The position numbers and the translations under genes are program-made. A stretch of 27,447 nt of DNA from Symbiodinium natans (lineage: Eukaryota > Sar > Dinophyceae > Suessiales > Symbiodiniaceae), in assembly GCA_905221605.1 (NCBI GenBank), contig CAJNDS010002514.1:356914-384360 (forward strand), written 5' to 3'. Shown one piece after another: positions 16,586 through 24,189 of the stretch. A model generated the notes under the pieces. The model was not told the origin of the DNA, ran no database searches, and saw only the letters and a program-made list of their open reading frames with translations. Numbering within the stretch: position 1 is the stretch's first letter; each line of letters opens with the position of its first letter.

Positions 16586-19267
16586 CTATGCACAAACGTC
16601 AGCATGTCTGGGTCGTGGGCTTGGTAGAGGGCGCGAAGTTCTCGGAGTTGTTGTAGACGAACCGGCTCGGGATACGCTATCTTTGAGATCATGTGGCGTC
16701 TCGTTCGATATGCACTGGCACGATGGACTATAGGCGTGGATCCCCTTGGGGAAAGAAGCTGGTGTGTCTGTGAGGGGAGAATGAGGCGAACTTCTTTGCG
16801 GGTGTAGGTCGATGTTGCGTCCGAGGTAGTTGGCTTCTTCTTGTTCTTCCAACAATATGGGCGGGCCGTAGAACTCTGTTTGGAGAAACTCGCCCCAAGG
16901 GCTCGTGTAGGCCCAACTTTGTGGTAGGATGCAAATGCGGTCGTCAACATATCTCTTGGTGAAGCGGTCGAGAACTGCGCACGATGCCAAGGCTATCCGA
17001 TATGTCTCATGCCATTGGTGTTCTTCGACACAACAGACCATGTGGCATAACACCGGTGACATTGGGTGTCCCATTGGGCTACCTCTGGTCTGCTTGTATA
17101 CTTGTTGCTGGGAGGTGAAATAGCTGCACTTCAAGACGTACTGAGTGATCTCCCAGATGTCGTGCATGTAGATGGTGCGTCGACCATGGTTGATCTGCAT
17201 GTAGATGGTGCGTCGACCATGGTTGATCTGCTTGTACTTCCCATTGAACGTTCTGGCCGTTCTAAGCGTCTTTTTGGGGTCGTAGGTGATGGAGACGTCC
17301 TGCCATGTGTCAAAGCCGTGCTGGGAGTTGGCGAAGTACTTGTTCATGGTGATCATGAGGGCTTGGAGGATACGTTCCTGTGGGACACTGGTGAAGAAGC
17401 CCGCTAGGTCCGCGATCTGCATGTGCATGTCCGCGTTGTTGAAGTTCATGAAGGTGTGAAGTTCCTTGAAGATCTTGTAGGAGTTGTCCTGTTGCAGCGC
17501 TTGGGGAAACGAGATGTACATGATGTTGGTGATGATCTTGGCGACCGTGGAGAAGAGCTTCTTGGCGAAGTGCTGGGCGAACGAGACAATGGGCCGGGAC
17601 TTGATGAAGCCCTTCTTGCGCTTGGGGAAGATGTAGGACACCGGGACTTTGTCCTTGCGGTTTGGGTTGATGCCCCAAGCGTATCTTGTCTTGATGTGTT
17701 GGGGAAGTTGGTGCCACGCGTTGTGCGCCGCTGTGGTCGGGGTGATGTTGATCTTGGTGAAGACTTCAGGGTCGCCGTACATCTTGTCCATAAGCTGTTG
17801 GAAGTGGAGGGGGCAGTACGCTAGCATCTTGTGGGGATGGTGGTCCTCGCACGCGATGATGTAGTCGCTGTACTGAGTTTTGAGGCTCTTGACCATGTGG
17901 TGGTTCACGTGTTGCTCCTTCACGTTGTGGCTGAGCCGTGCCGCCGGGGCAAGGGCGAGCTGCACGGCCTCCCTGGATGGGATGGAAAGTCCATTGCGTC
18001 TGCACCATTTTCGAACATCTTCCGTCGTCTGCGAAATCCAAGTATCTGGTTCCGGGAAGGTACCCGTCTTGGATGAGTAAGTGACGATGTGGTGTAGAGG
18101 GTCTTCTGGTGATGCGTGTGCGGTCTGAAGGTCAATGACCTGATGTTCACTGAGTTCCTGTGTAGGGTTGGGGCAAGTGCATCTTCTCGCAAGTTTTGGA
18201 CCAAAACACATTCGCTGCCAGTTGTGGCACTGGGCCTCGATACTGGATCCTGGTTTGGCTACCACCGTGGTCTTCGGAACATGTAGTGGACATAGTTCGT
18301 GGTAGTGGCTTGCGATGATGGCGCGTAGAACTTCTCGTAGATGGCGTTGGCATTCTTCCATAGGTGGGAGCAAACTGGTGACGAGGGGCCTTATGTTAGG
18401 GATCTCCATATGTCTCTTGTCCAGTGCCTTGACCAATGCTGCCTTGCAGAACTCCTTGTACGGGGATTCAAGGATGTTGGTCATTCGTAGTAGTGTGTAT
18501 ATGTTCTCGGCCGGGAAGTTGCTACTCATCAACGTTCTGGTGGTTTTCCATCGCAGAGCCGTGGTGGAGCACAGGGCGGTGAGGAGGCCCCACATGCGCG
18601 TTTTGGTGTCAACCTGTACCTTGACGGCTCGCCAAGGTCTGGTTTTCCTGCCTAGGTGTCGATGTAGTCGGGCACGTAGTTTGGTTGCCAGCACGTTGAC
18701 GTCGCAGATGGTCTTGGGTTGGAAGGTGTGGCCTGTGTCTTCCTTGAAGTGTTTGTAGATGAAGGGGGCGTTGAGGGAGGGTTGGAGGTCCGCGATGTCT
18801 GCCTGCTCAATCATGTGCAACTCTGCCACATCGTCAACGCTGCGGACTTTGATCGGAACGAACTCCCAATATGTGTTGGTGGTGTGCCAGTAGTGTATGG
18901 CTGGTTCTGCGTTGACCAGTTTTTGAGCGGCGAGCGCGTTGTGTTTTCTACGTCGGTTGTCTTCTCTGACTGTGATTTTCGTGGAGGTGCTGCCAATATA
19001 GAGGTGCTCGAACATGCGTCCGTGGTCGACTCTCCAGTACACTGCGTTCGGCTGATTGAAAAATTCGAATGTGTAGAGCTCCGGGGTGATACGGTGAAAC
19101 TGCTTGAGGCGTACCAGCCTGCGTCGATCTACTTGGCGTCGAGGAAAATGGCAAAGAGCGGTGAGCCAAAACTTGCCGTAGAGCCAAGTGGAGTATCTGT
19201 GTAAGAAAGGTATGCGGTGAAATGTGTATTGGACCACGCTCTTCGCGATGTCCATGCACTTCACCAT
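16586..19267 (-). CDS. Penelope-like reverse transcriptase with N-terminal GIY-YIG-like nuclease (893 aa)
   Basis: It starts at an ATG (19267) 60 bp after the 570-aa ORF and ends in TAG. Residues 76-170 look like a GIY-YIG nuclease: VYW (76-78) and YIGST (90-94), then R101, a Lys/His-rich helix, E154 in HMIEQADI, and PSLNAPF. A Cys cluster follows (C347, C354, C363, C365). The reverse transcriptase follows: SRPIVSF (557-563, fingers), motif A IADLAGFFTSVP with D620, motif B RGSPMGHPMSP (728-738), motif C YVDD (773-776) and NYLG (813-816). Motifs fit Penelope-like enzymes. The nuclease-first order is that of the Chlamys/Naiad clade. Oddities: a perfect 33-bp tandem duplication repeating QINHGRRTIYM (680-701), and a probable frameshift near the C-terminus. 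Expected role: cutting target DNA and copying element RNA in the nucleus. Confidence 0.9.
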   Translation of the reverse strand: MVKCMDIAKSVVQYTFHRIPFLHRYSTWLYGKFWLTALCHFPRRQVDRRRLVRLKQFHRITPELYTFEFFNQPNAVYWRVDHGRMFEHLYIGSTSTKITVREDNRRRKHNALAAQKLVNAEPAIHYWHTTNTYWEFVPIKVRSVDDVAELHMIEQADIADLQPSLNAPFIYKHFKEDTGHTFQPKTICDVNVLATKLRARLHRHLGRKTRPWRAVKVQVDTKTRMWGLLTALCSTTALRWKTTRTLMSSNFPAENIYTLLRMTNILESPYKEFCKAALVKALDKRHMEIPNIRPLVTSLLPPMEECQRHLREVLRAIIASHYHELCPLHVPKTTVVAKPGSSIEAQCHNWQRMCFGPKLARRCTCPNPTQELSEHQVIDLQTAHASPEDPLHHIVTYSSKTGTFPEPDTWISQTTEDVRKWCRRNGLSIPSREAVQLALAPAARLSHNVKEQHVNHHMVKSLKTQYSDYIIACEDHHPHKMLAYCPLHFQQLMDKMYGDPEVFTKINITPTTAAHNAWHQLPQHIKTRYAWGINPNRKDKVPVSYIFPKRKKGFIKSRPIVSFAQHFAKKLFSTVAKIITNIMYISFPQALQQDNSYKIFKELHTFMNFNNADMHMQIADLAGFFTSVPQERILQALMITMNKYFANSQHGFDTWQDVSITYDPKKTLRTARTFNGKYKQINHGRRTIYMQINHGRRTIYMHDIWEITQYVLKCSYFTSQQQVYKQTRGSPMGHPMSPVLCHMVCCVEEHQWHETYRIALASCAVLDRFTKRYVDDRICILPQSWAYTSPWGEFLQTEFYGPPILLEEQEEANYLGRNIDLHPQRSSPHSPLTDTPASFPKGIHAYSPSCQCISNETPHDLKDSVSRAGSSTTTPRTSRPLPSPRPRHADVCA
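17163..17228 (-). repeat. Perfect 33-bp tandem duplication inside the reverse transcriptase
   Basis: Two identical 33-bp units (17163-17195 and 17196-17228) add 11 residues between motifs A and B without breaking the frame. No difference between the units is visible, so the duplication is recent or under repair by conversion, or it could be an assembly artefact. Confidence 0.95.
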
Positions 19268-19327
19268 GGAGGAGTGTATGCGGTTGAGTCGTCTGGAGGG
19301 TTGCTGAGTTGTGAGTAGGGTACCTAG

Positions 19328-21040
19328 TCAATGTAGGTAGGAAGCGAGGCCTGCTACCACGATAGCGACTTCTGCCGTCCCTGCTGTGTTGGTGAGCTTG
19401 GGAAGTGACCAGGCCTTCACCATGTCCTGGTATGCCTGATCTTTTGGATGCGCCTCCGCATACACCGTGAGTCTCTTGGCAATTTCTTTCTGGGCCTGTA
19501 GTTTAGGCCCAGACATCTTGAGGGTGGAGATCCAGGTTGTTGCTGACGGGGCCGCGTATCTTGATAGCGAGCTGGTGAGTTCATGTACTTGTCGGATCTT
19601 GTCCATTTTGGCCTTGTCATCTGGTTCTCGCTGCGGAGCTATGCCGCTAAGATACTGGATGAGTTCTTCGTCGTCGAATGCGTTGACGATGTCGAGGAGG
19701 ACTTTGTTTTGTCTGCCGCCTGGTGATTCGAACGGGCGGCTGGATGCTGGTTCACCTGTAACCGGAGATCTGGGGCTGGGCTGGTAGGAGGGTGTGGTGA
19801 TGCCTCCAATGAGGTTGGGATCCAGCTCGTCTTCCACGGTAGGCGGGTGGGGGTGGAGAGGGGGAGGGGGTTGAGGTGCTTGTTCGGCCACTTCGGATGC
19901 TATCGGTTGCGATACTTGGGTGTCGTCGGCGTCGATAACCTGCACAAGGTCGTGGGTGTTGTCCTGAGCGCACAGATCTCGGTGTGGATGTGGTTGTTTA
20001 CCGGATGATGGTGAAGTCTTGCTGGTGCCTGTTTCGAAGAAGTTGGGCATCTGGGTTTGGGTAGGTGGGATGATGCCCTGCGGGAAGGGTGTCTTGCGGC
20101 TCTGACTTGCAAGCTGTGCGCGTAATCCTGCTATCTCCGCTTCTTTCTGTGCTAGTTGGGCACGTACTTGGGGTTGTACAGCGGGGGGATTGTTGTAGCG
20201 CATGAGGAGGTCTCCAATGTTGGCGACGAGCATCTCCATAGCTTCCTTCCGTTGGGCTTCAGAGGGCAGCATTTCAGTACCGTTTTTCCACTTCCAATAG
20301 TTGACTGCGATGGTCTCGATGCGAATGTTGCGGTTGCGGATGAAGGTGGAGAGTTTCATGTGAAACACGGCATCGGGTAGTGACTTGTGGCCTTGGAACT
20401 GAGTCCATCTTCCGTTGGCGAGTTGTCGCAACATATAATTGTGCTTGCCCTCGAAGGCCACTTGCCAAAGTTTTATGTCGAAAGGATCCATACCTGCCGT
20501 GCCATTTTTCTTGGCCGATGACGTGGCAGGTACGATTCTGGGCATCTGGACTCCTCCATACTGGTTTTTGTCGTAGAGCAGCTCGGTGGAATCCCAATGG
20601 TCTGGGAGGTCGTTGTTGGGCTGGTGAAAGATGTCCTGGAGCACTTCCTTGGCGCGTTCTTTGGGGTTAGGGCGGGCTGGGGTAGGGGCTGAAGATTGAG
20701 TAGATTGGATGGGAGAGTTCCCGTATATCGGGAGTCGCTGATCGTGACGGTGGCGATCTCGTCGTGGGTTGTGCGCCGAATCTTGTCCGTGATGAAGAGG
20801 CGTGTGGGACGTTGTAAATGTGGATCTGGGGGTCAAAGTTGGTCCCGAACTAGGACGTGGGTTGGAGTGGAATGTGCGCGTGGATCTCGGTGATGCTGAC
20901 CTGGTGCGATGCCTCCTAGATGGTCTTGGCGTGCTGAATCTTCTGGGTGATCTGGATCGTCTGGAACGGTTACCTCGTCTGTGTGGGTCTGCATGCCATT
21001 GAGCATGCCGTTGATCGTGGCGATCACGTCTGTCTGCCAT
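19328..21040 (-). CDS. 570-aa SR-rich protein with short coiled coil
   Basis: It starts at an ATG (21040, context GCCATGG) and ends in TGA. Residues 1-105 are an Arg/Ser/His-rich basic region (RGNRSRRSRSPRRFSTPRP), like the RS domains of splicing factors. Residues about 125-285 look folded (FDIKLWQVAFEGKHNYMLRQ; IETIAVNYWKWKNG). A short coiled coil follows at about 292-313 (RAQLAQKEAEIAGLRAQLAS), then a Pro-rich linker (320-435), and a helical C-terminal part (445-570) ending in a hydrophobic VAIVVAGLASYLH. No family is recognised. Its position directly before the reverse transcriptase, 60 bp away, is where ORF1/Gag-like proteins usually lie. An RNA-binding role is inferred from composition and place only. 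Confidence 0.75.
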   Translation of the reverse strand: MADRRDRHDQRHAQWHADPHRRGNRSRRSRSPRRFSTPRPSRRHRTRSASPRSTRTFHSNPRPSSGPTLTPRSTFTTSHTPLHHGQDSAHNPRRDRHRHDQRLPIYGNSPIQSTQSSAPTPARPNPKERAKEVLQDIFHQPNNDLPDHWDSTELLYDKNQYGGVQMPRIVPATSSAKKNGTAGMDPFDIKLWQVAFEGKHNYMLRQLANGRWTQFQGHKSLPDAVFHMKLSTFIRNRNIRIETIAVNYWKWKNGTEMLPSEAQRKEAMEMLVANIGDLLMRYNNPPAVQPQVRAQLAQKEAEIAGLRAQLASQSRKTPFPQGIIPPTQTQMPNFFETGTSKTSPSSGKQPHPHRDLCAQDNTHDLVQVIDADDTQVSQPIASEVAEQAPQPPPPLHPHPPTVEDELDPNLIGGITTPSYQPSPRSPVTGEPASSRPFESPGGRQNKVLLDIVNAFDDEELIQYLSGIAPQREPDDKAKMDKIRQVHELTSSLSRYAAPSATTWISTLKMSGPKLQAQKEIAKRLTVYAEAHPKDQAYQDMVKAWSLPKLTNTAGTAEVAIVVAGLASYLH

Positions 21041-21260
21041 GGCGCGGGGGTCTGGGGATTCTGATATGTTCAGCTGTTAATGAAAAAGCCTACGTGAGGC
21101 ACGCAACGGCTGTGTCAGGCGCAAAAAACACTACACTTGCAGAAACAGCGTGTTCCAAAAATTGCATGCAGGATGTGAGGTGCATATGGCTGCAACTTCT
21201 CTCAACGGGTCCATGTGGCTGAGTTCGTTCCATCGTGAAACTGTCATTGCTGGGACTTCA

Positions 21261-23681
21261 TCACTTCACATACTTCCATTGATGTTGGCCTGCTTCTTGG
21301 TCAACGGTGGTGCGTCGTTGAAGTTCTAGTAGAGCTTGTCGTTGGTTGATGAAGTCCGTCCATTCCTCCTGAGTTGGCGTGGCTTGCGCTTGATTCTGCT
21401 TGATGTCTGGATCCTCTTGGAAGCCTGTAGGTGTTCCCGATACCGCCAACCACGTGGTTTGATGTACATGTAGAGCTTGGTGACGTTGGATTTGGCCTGA
21501 TATCTTCGGGTGGGTCCAAAAGACCGAGTGTGTTCTGGGGTGTCCGATGACTGCAAGGGGTAGAGACAGCCATCTGAACGAGGAACTGGATGCTGTAGTG
21601 GTTTGGAACCAGGCCCAGTCCAACTGTGTCTCCATCACGCTGCTGGCCGGGATGGCTAACATTGGCATTTGTCCTCCTGGACTGAGTCGGTGAAATTTGC
21701 CGATCAAATCAGGCCGGCTTGTCCGCTTGGCGTCGAAACCGTCGATGGTGTGGCAAGGGTCCGTAAAGGTGAAGATGAGTGGGTCCCAAAGTCGATGTAG
21801 TACATGTGCTGCTTGGGTGGAGACTTGAACTGCGTGGATCTGTTGTGAGGTGAGGGGTAAGGCGAATCTCGGTGTCCATACCATGGTGGGCAGTGTGTCG
21901 CTGTGGAGGTGGTCGATGGTGAGTTTGGTGCGGATGTCGGAAGTGGAGGGTGGCGTCCAGCTGGTCGTGTGGGTGAGCTTCTGAAGCGTGTCGGTCCATA
22001 TGTTAGTTGACCAGTGGTCCGGAATCTGGAACGTATTGGTTCCCTGAAGGCATTCTGTGTGGGAATCGATGCTGGGCCATGTTCTGTGGAGCTGTAGGTC
22101 ATGGTGAGCCTTGCGGAAGACTATGTTGCTAACCGCCTGCATGGTCATGATGCCCGAGATGGTGTTGTACTTCGCAAACATCGGCTGGTGGAAGGGTGGC
22201 GTAGTACTATGGAGCACCACGCAGAGGTCTTGTATAGGCGGAAGCAGGGGTACCAATCCTGCTGTGCTGGGTATGACGTGTGCTGACCAGACTCTGTGGA
22301 AGTGAGTGCAGGTCTGCTCCAGCCTGCCCATAGTTCTGGGATCTGCGAAGTTGTGTGTGAACATCCAGAGTTCCGGGTTCACACTTCGGAATTTGATGTA
22401 GCCCCAGTGCCAAAGCTGATAAAGGTTGGGCATTGTGGCCAAATCTGGGCAAGTACCTTTGCGTACGAGCATCCTAAACTGTATGGCTGTGAACTGTAGG
22501 ATATGAACTGCAGCGGTTCCTGATAGAATTTCGTGTAGGAGGGCACGTAGTCGCAGGTGTAGGGGCTTGGGTTGGGGAATGTCGACGGAGTCGGCGTAGC
22601 GTGCCATCTGGACGTGGGTGGATGCGTCGTCCTTGTATTGGTCCCAGGTCATGAGGATGCTGTTGTGAAGTTCTTGTTGGAGTGAGGGGAACTTGTGCAC
22701 CAGCTGCTTCGGGAGGAAGGTCATGCGGTTGGGGAAGAATCGAATGACGGGTGTGCCGTCCTCTTGGAGTTCCCAATGGTGTGGTTCAACCGGAGGTAGC
22801 ATGTGAACAAGTTCCGGTCGAATCGGTCGTCTCCACCACTGCGGCTGCACTCTCTCTATCTGATCCACTGGTAGAACTGGGCGAAGCCGGCCTTGGTCGT
22901 GATGTTGTGTGACGGATTGCGCGTCGACAGCTGATTCAAGGCTGTCTAGCAGTTGTTGCAAGCTGCTGACGTGCGTGCCCATCGTGTGGACACCAGGGTT
23001 TCGAAGTGGCGACCTGGATCTGTCTTCTCTGTGATGCCGTTCTTCGGGAGGAGGTACTGTGCGGTCGGGAGGTACGGGAATGTGTGGGAAGGCTCCGGTG
23101 TGCCAGGTTTGTAGGTCTCTGACAGGTTGGTACGTGCCGGCATAATCCATGGACATGCCGGTGGCGTGGTCCTGGGGTGGTGTTTGTCGATTGGGATACC
23201 ATCTCTGGAATTGGTTCGCATGGTCTTGTGAAGAGGTTGGAGGGGGAAGGGTATGGGGTATGGTACCGTGATTTTCCGCGGAGGCGAGAACTCGACCGGG
23301 TTTGATTTCCATGTCTTGTAGTCGTCCTTGGCCGATTATCTCGGGGTAGTCGGTCTGCACCGCGCGCAATCTGGATTGGTGCAGTATCTTGGCCTTCATG
23401 GTTTGCTGTCGAAATCTGTTGACGGTGTTGCTGGTGCCCTCGTCAGTGGCGCTGAGCATCTCCATGTATTTGGATGGGTGCAAGTTGGTCGTCCATGGTC
23501 TGGCTGGCATCGACGACGTGTCCGTGATGATGGGGGTGTCATCCTCCTCCACGATACTCACCAAGAGTGCTTGCCATCTTTGTAGTATTTGGGGTCCTAG
23601 TACTTGTACGACCTGATGATCAGCGACTTGTCCACTTAGCCAGCGGTGAAGGGCGTGCTCCATATCTTCTGCCGGATCCAT
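21261..23681 (-). CDS. 806-aa element protein of unknown family
   Basis: It starts at an ATG (23681, A at -3 and G at +4) and ends in TGA. Residues 1-125 look helical (HALHRWLSGQVADHQVVQVL). About 130-235 is a Pro/Gln/His-rich linker with a short RS-like HHREDRSRSPLRNPG. From about 270 to 760 the sequence looks folded and rich in Trp/His/Phe (FLPKQLVHKFPSLQQEL; TMGRLEQTCTHFHRVW; MVWTPRFALPLTSQQIH). The C-terminus is Gln-rich. The GRLEQTCTHFHRVW stretch faintly echoes RWTCKAFEGQCHKLY of the 439-aa ORF, which could point to distant kinship. No catalytic motif is recognised. It is the second large gene of the array, with a 220-bp gap to the 570-aa gene. Confidence 0.75.
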   Translation of the reverse strand: MDPAEDMEHALHRWLSGQVADHQVVQVLGPQILQRWQALLVSIVEEDDTPIITDTSSMPARPWTTNLHPSKYMEMLSATDEGTSNTVNRFRQQTMKAKILHQSRLRAVQTDYPEIIGQGRLQDMEIKPGRVLASAENHGTIPHTLPPPTSSQDHANQFQRWYPNRQTPPQDHATGMSMDYAGTYQPVRDLQTWHTGAFPHIPVPPDRTVPPPEERHHREDRSRSPLRNPGVHTMGTHVSSLQQLLDSLESAVDAQSVTQHHDQGRLRPVLPVDQIERVQPQWWRRPIRPELVHMLPPVEPHHWELQEDGTPVIRFFPNRMTFLPKQLVHKFPSLQQELHNSILMTWDQYKDDASTHVQMARYADSVDIPQPKPLHLRLRALLHEILSGTAAVHILQFTAIQFRMLVRKGTCPDLATMPNLYQLWHWGYIKFRSVNPELWMFTHNFADPRTMGRLEQTCTHFHRVWSAHVIPSTAGLVPLLPPIQDLCVVLHSTTPPFHQPMFAKYNTISGIMTMQAVSNIVFRKAHHDLQLHRTWPSIDSHTECLQGTNTFQIPDHWSTNIWTDTLQKLTHTTSWTPPSTSDIRTKLTIDHLHSDTLPTMVWTPRFALPLTSQQIHAVQVSTQAAHVLHRLWDPLIFTFTDPCHTIDGFDAKRTSRPDLIGKFHRLSPGGQMPMLAIPASSVMETQLDWAWFQTTTASSSSFRWLSLPLAVIGHPRTHSVFWTHPKISGQIQRHQALHVHQTTWLAVSGTPTGFQEDPDIKQNQAQATPTQEEWTDFINQRQALLELQRRTTVDQEAGQHQWKYVK

Positions 23682-23958
23682 GATGAAAGTGAGCGTCTAA
23701 TGATCCGTTATGGTCAAGAGCAAAACTGCATGCGAAATGCAATCAGCACTAACGACACCTAAAGGCAGCCGGAGCATGTCTCTCAAGGTCAAGGTCTAAC
23801 GCATCACCGTGGTGCACGAATTCACTTGACGCGTGATCTCATGTGCCGAAAAGAAAAGACAGGCTAATTCATCCATGACGCTGTACTACATGCATTCGAT
23901 TGCAATCCGTAACTAGCGCACACATCGGGCTAAATGCATAGACCTCGGTGCAGAGATT

Positions 23959-24189
23959 TCAAACAGTTCGGGACTGCAGAGTGATGTGTGGTGGGGTGGG
24001 GGTGCACTTCATCCAATCTGCGACCTGTTCCGCTTGACGTCTTCCATTTTGACATGCTGTGATTAACGCGCTGGTACCGCACGAGTGAGGGTTCGTGAAG
24101 GTGAAAAAGAAATCGTCACTTTGCTCTTCACGATGAGGAGGAAGGATTCGCCAGCTCAGGTAGTTGTCAACGTTGTTGTCCGCGTTCAT
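23959..24189 (-). CDS. Small ORF (76 aa) overlapping the end of the 911-aa gene
   Basis: Starting at an ATG (24189) inside the last 23 bases of the 911-aa ORF, in another frame, it ends in TGA. The product has protein-like composition: NNVDNYLSWRILPPHREEQS, then DDFFFTFTNPHSCGTSALIT, then ACQNGRRQAEQVADWMKC. It could be a separate small protein read by reinitiation after the overlapping stop, or the true C-terminus of the 911-aa protein reached by a frameshift. I cannot decide between them. No family is recognised. The remaining 23682-23958 shows nothing. Confidence 0.45.
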   Translation of the reverse strand: MNADNNVDNYLSWRILPPHREEQSDDFFFTFTNPHSCGTSALITACQNGRRQAEQVADWMKCTPTPPHITLQSRTV

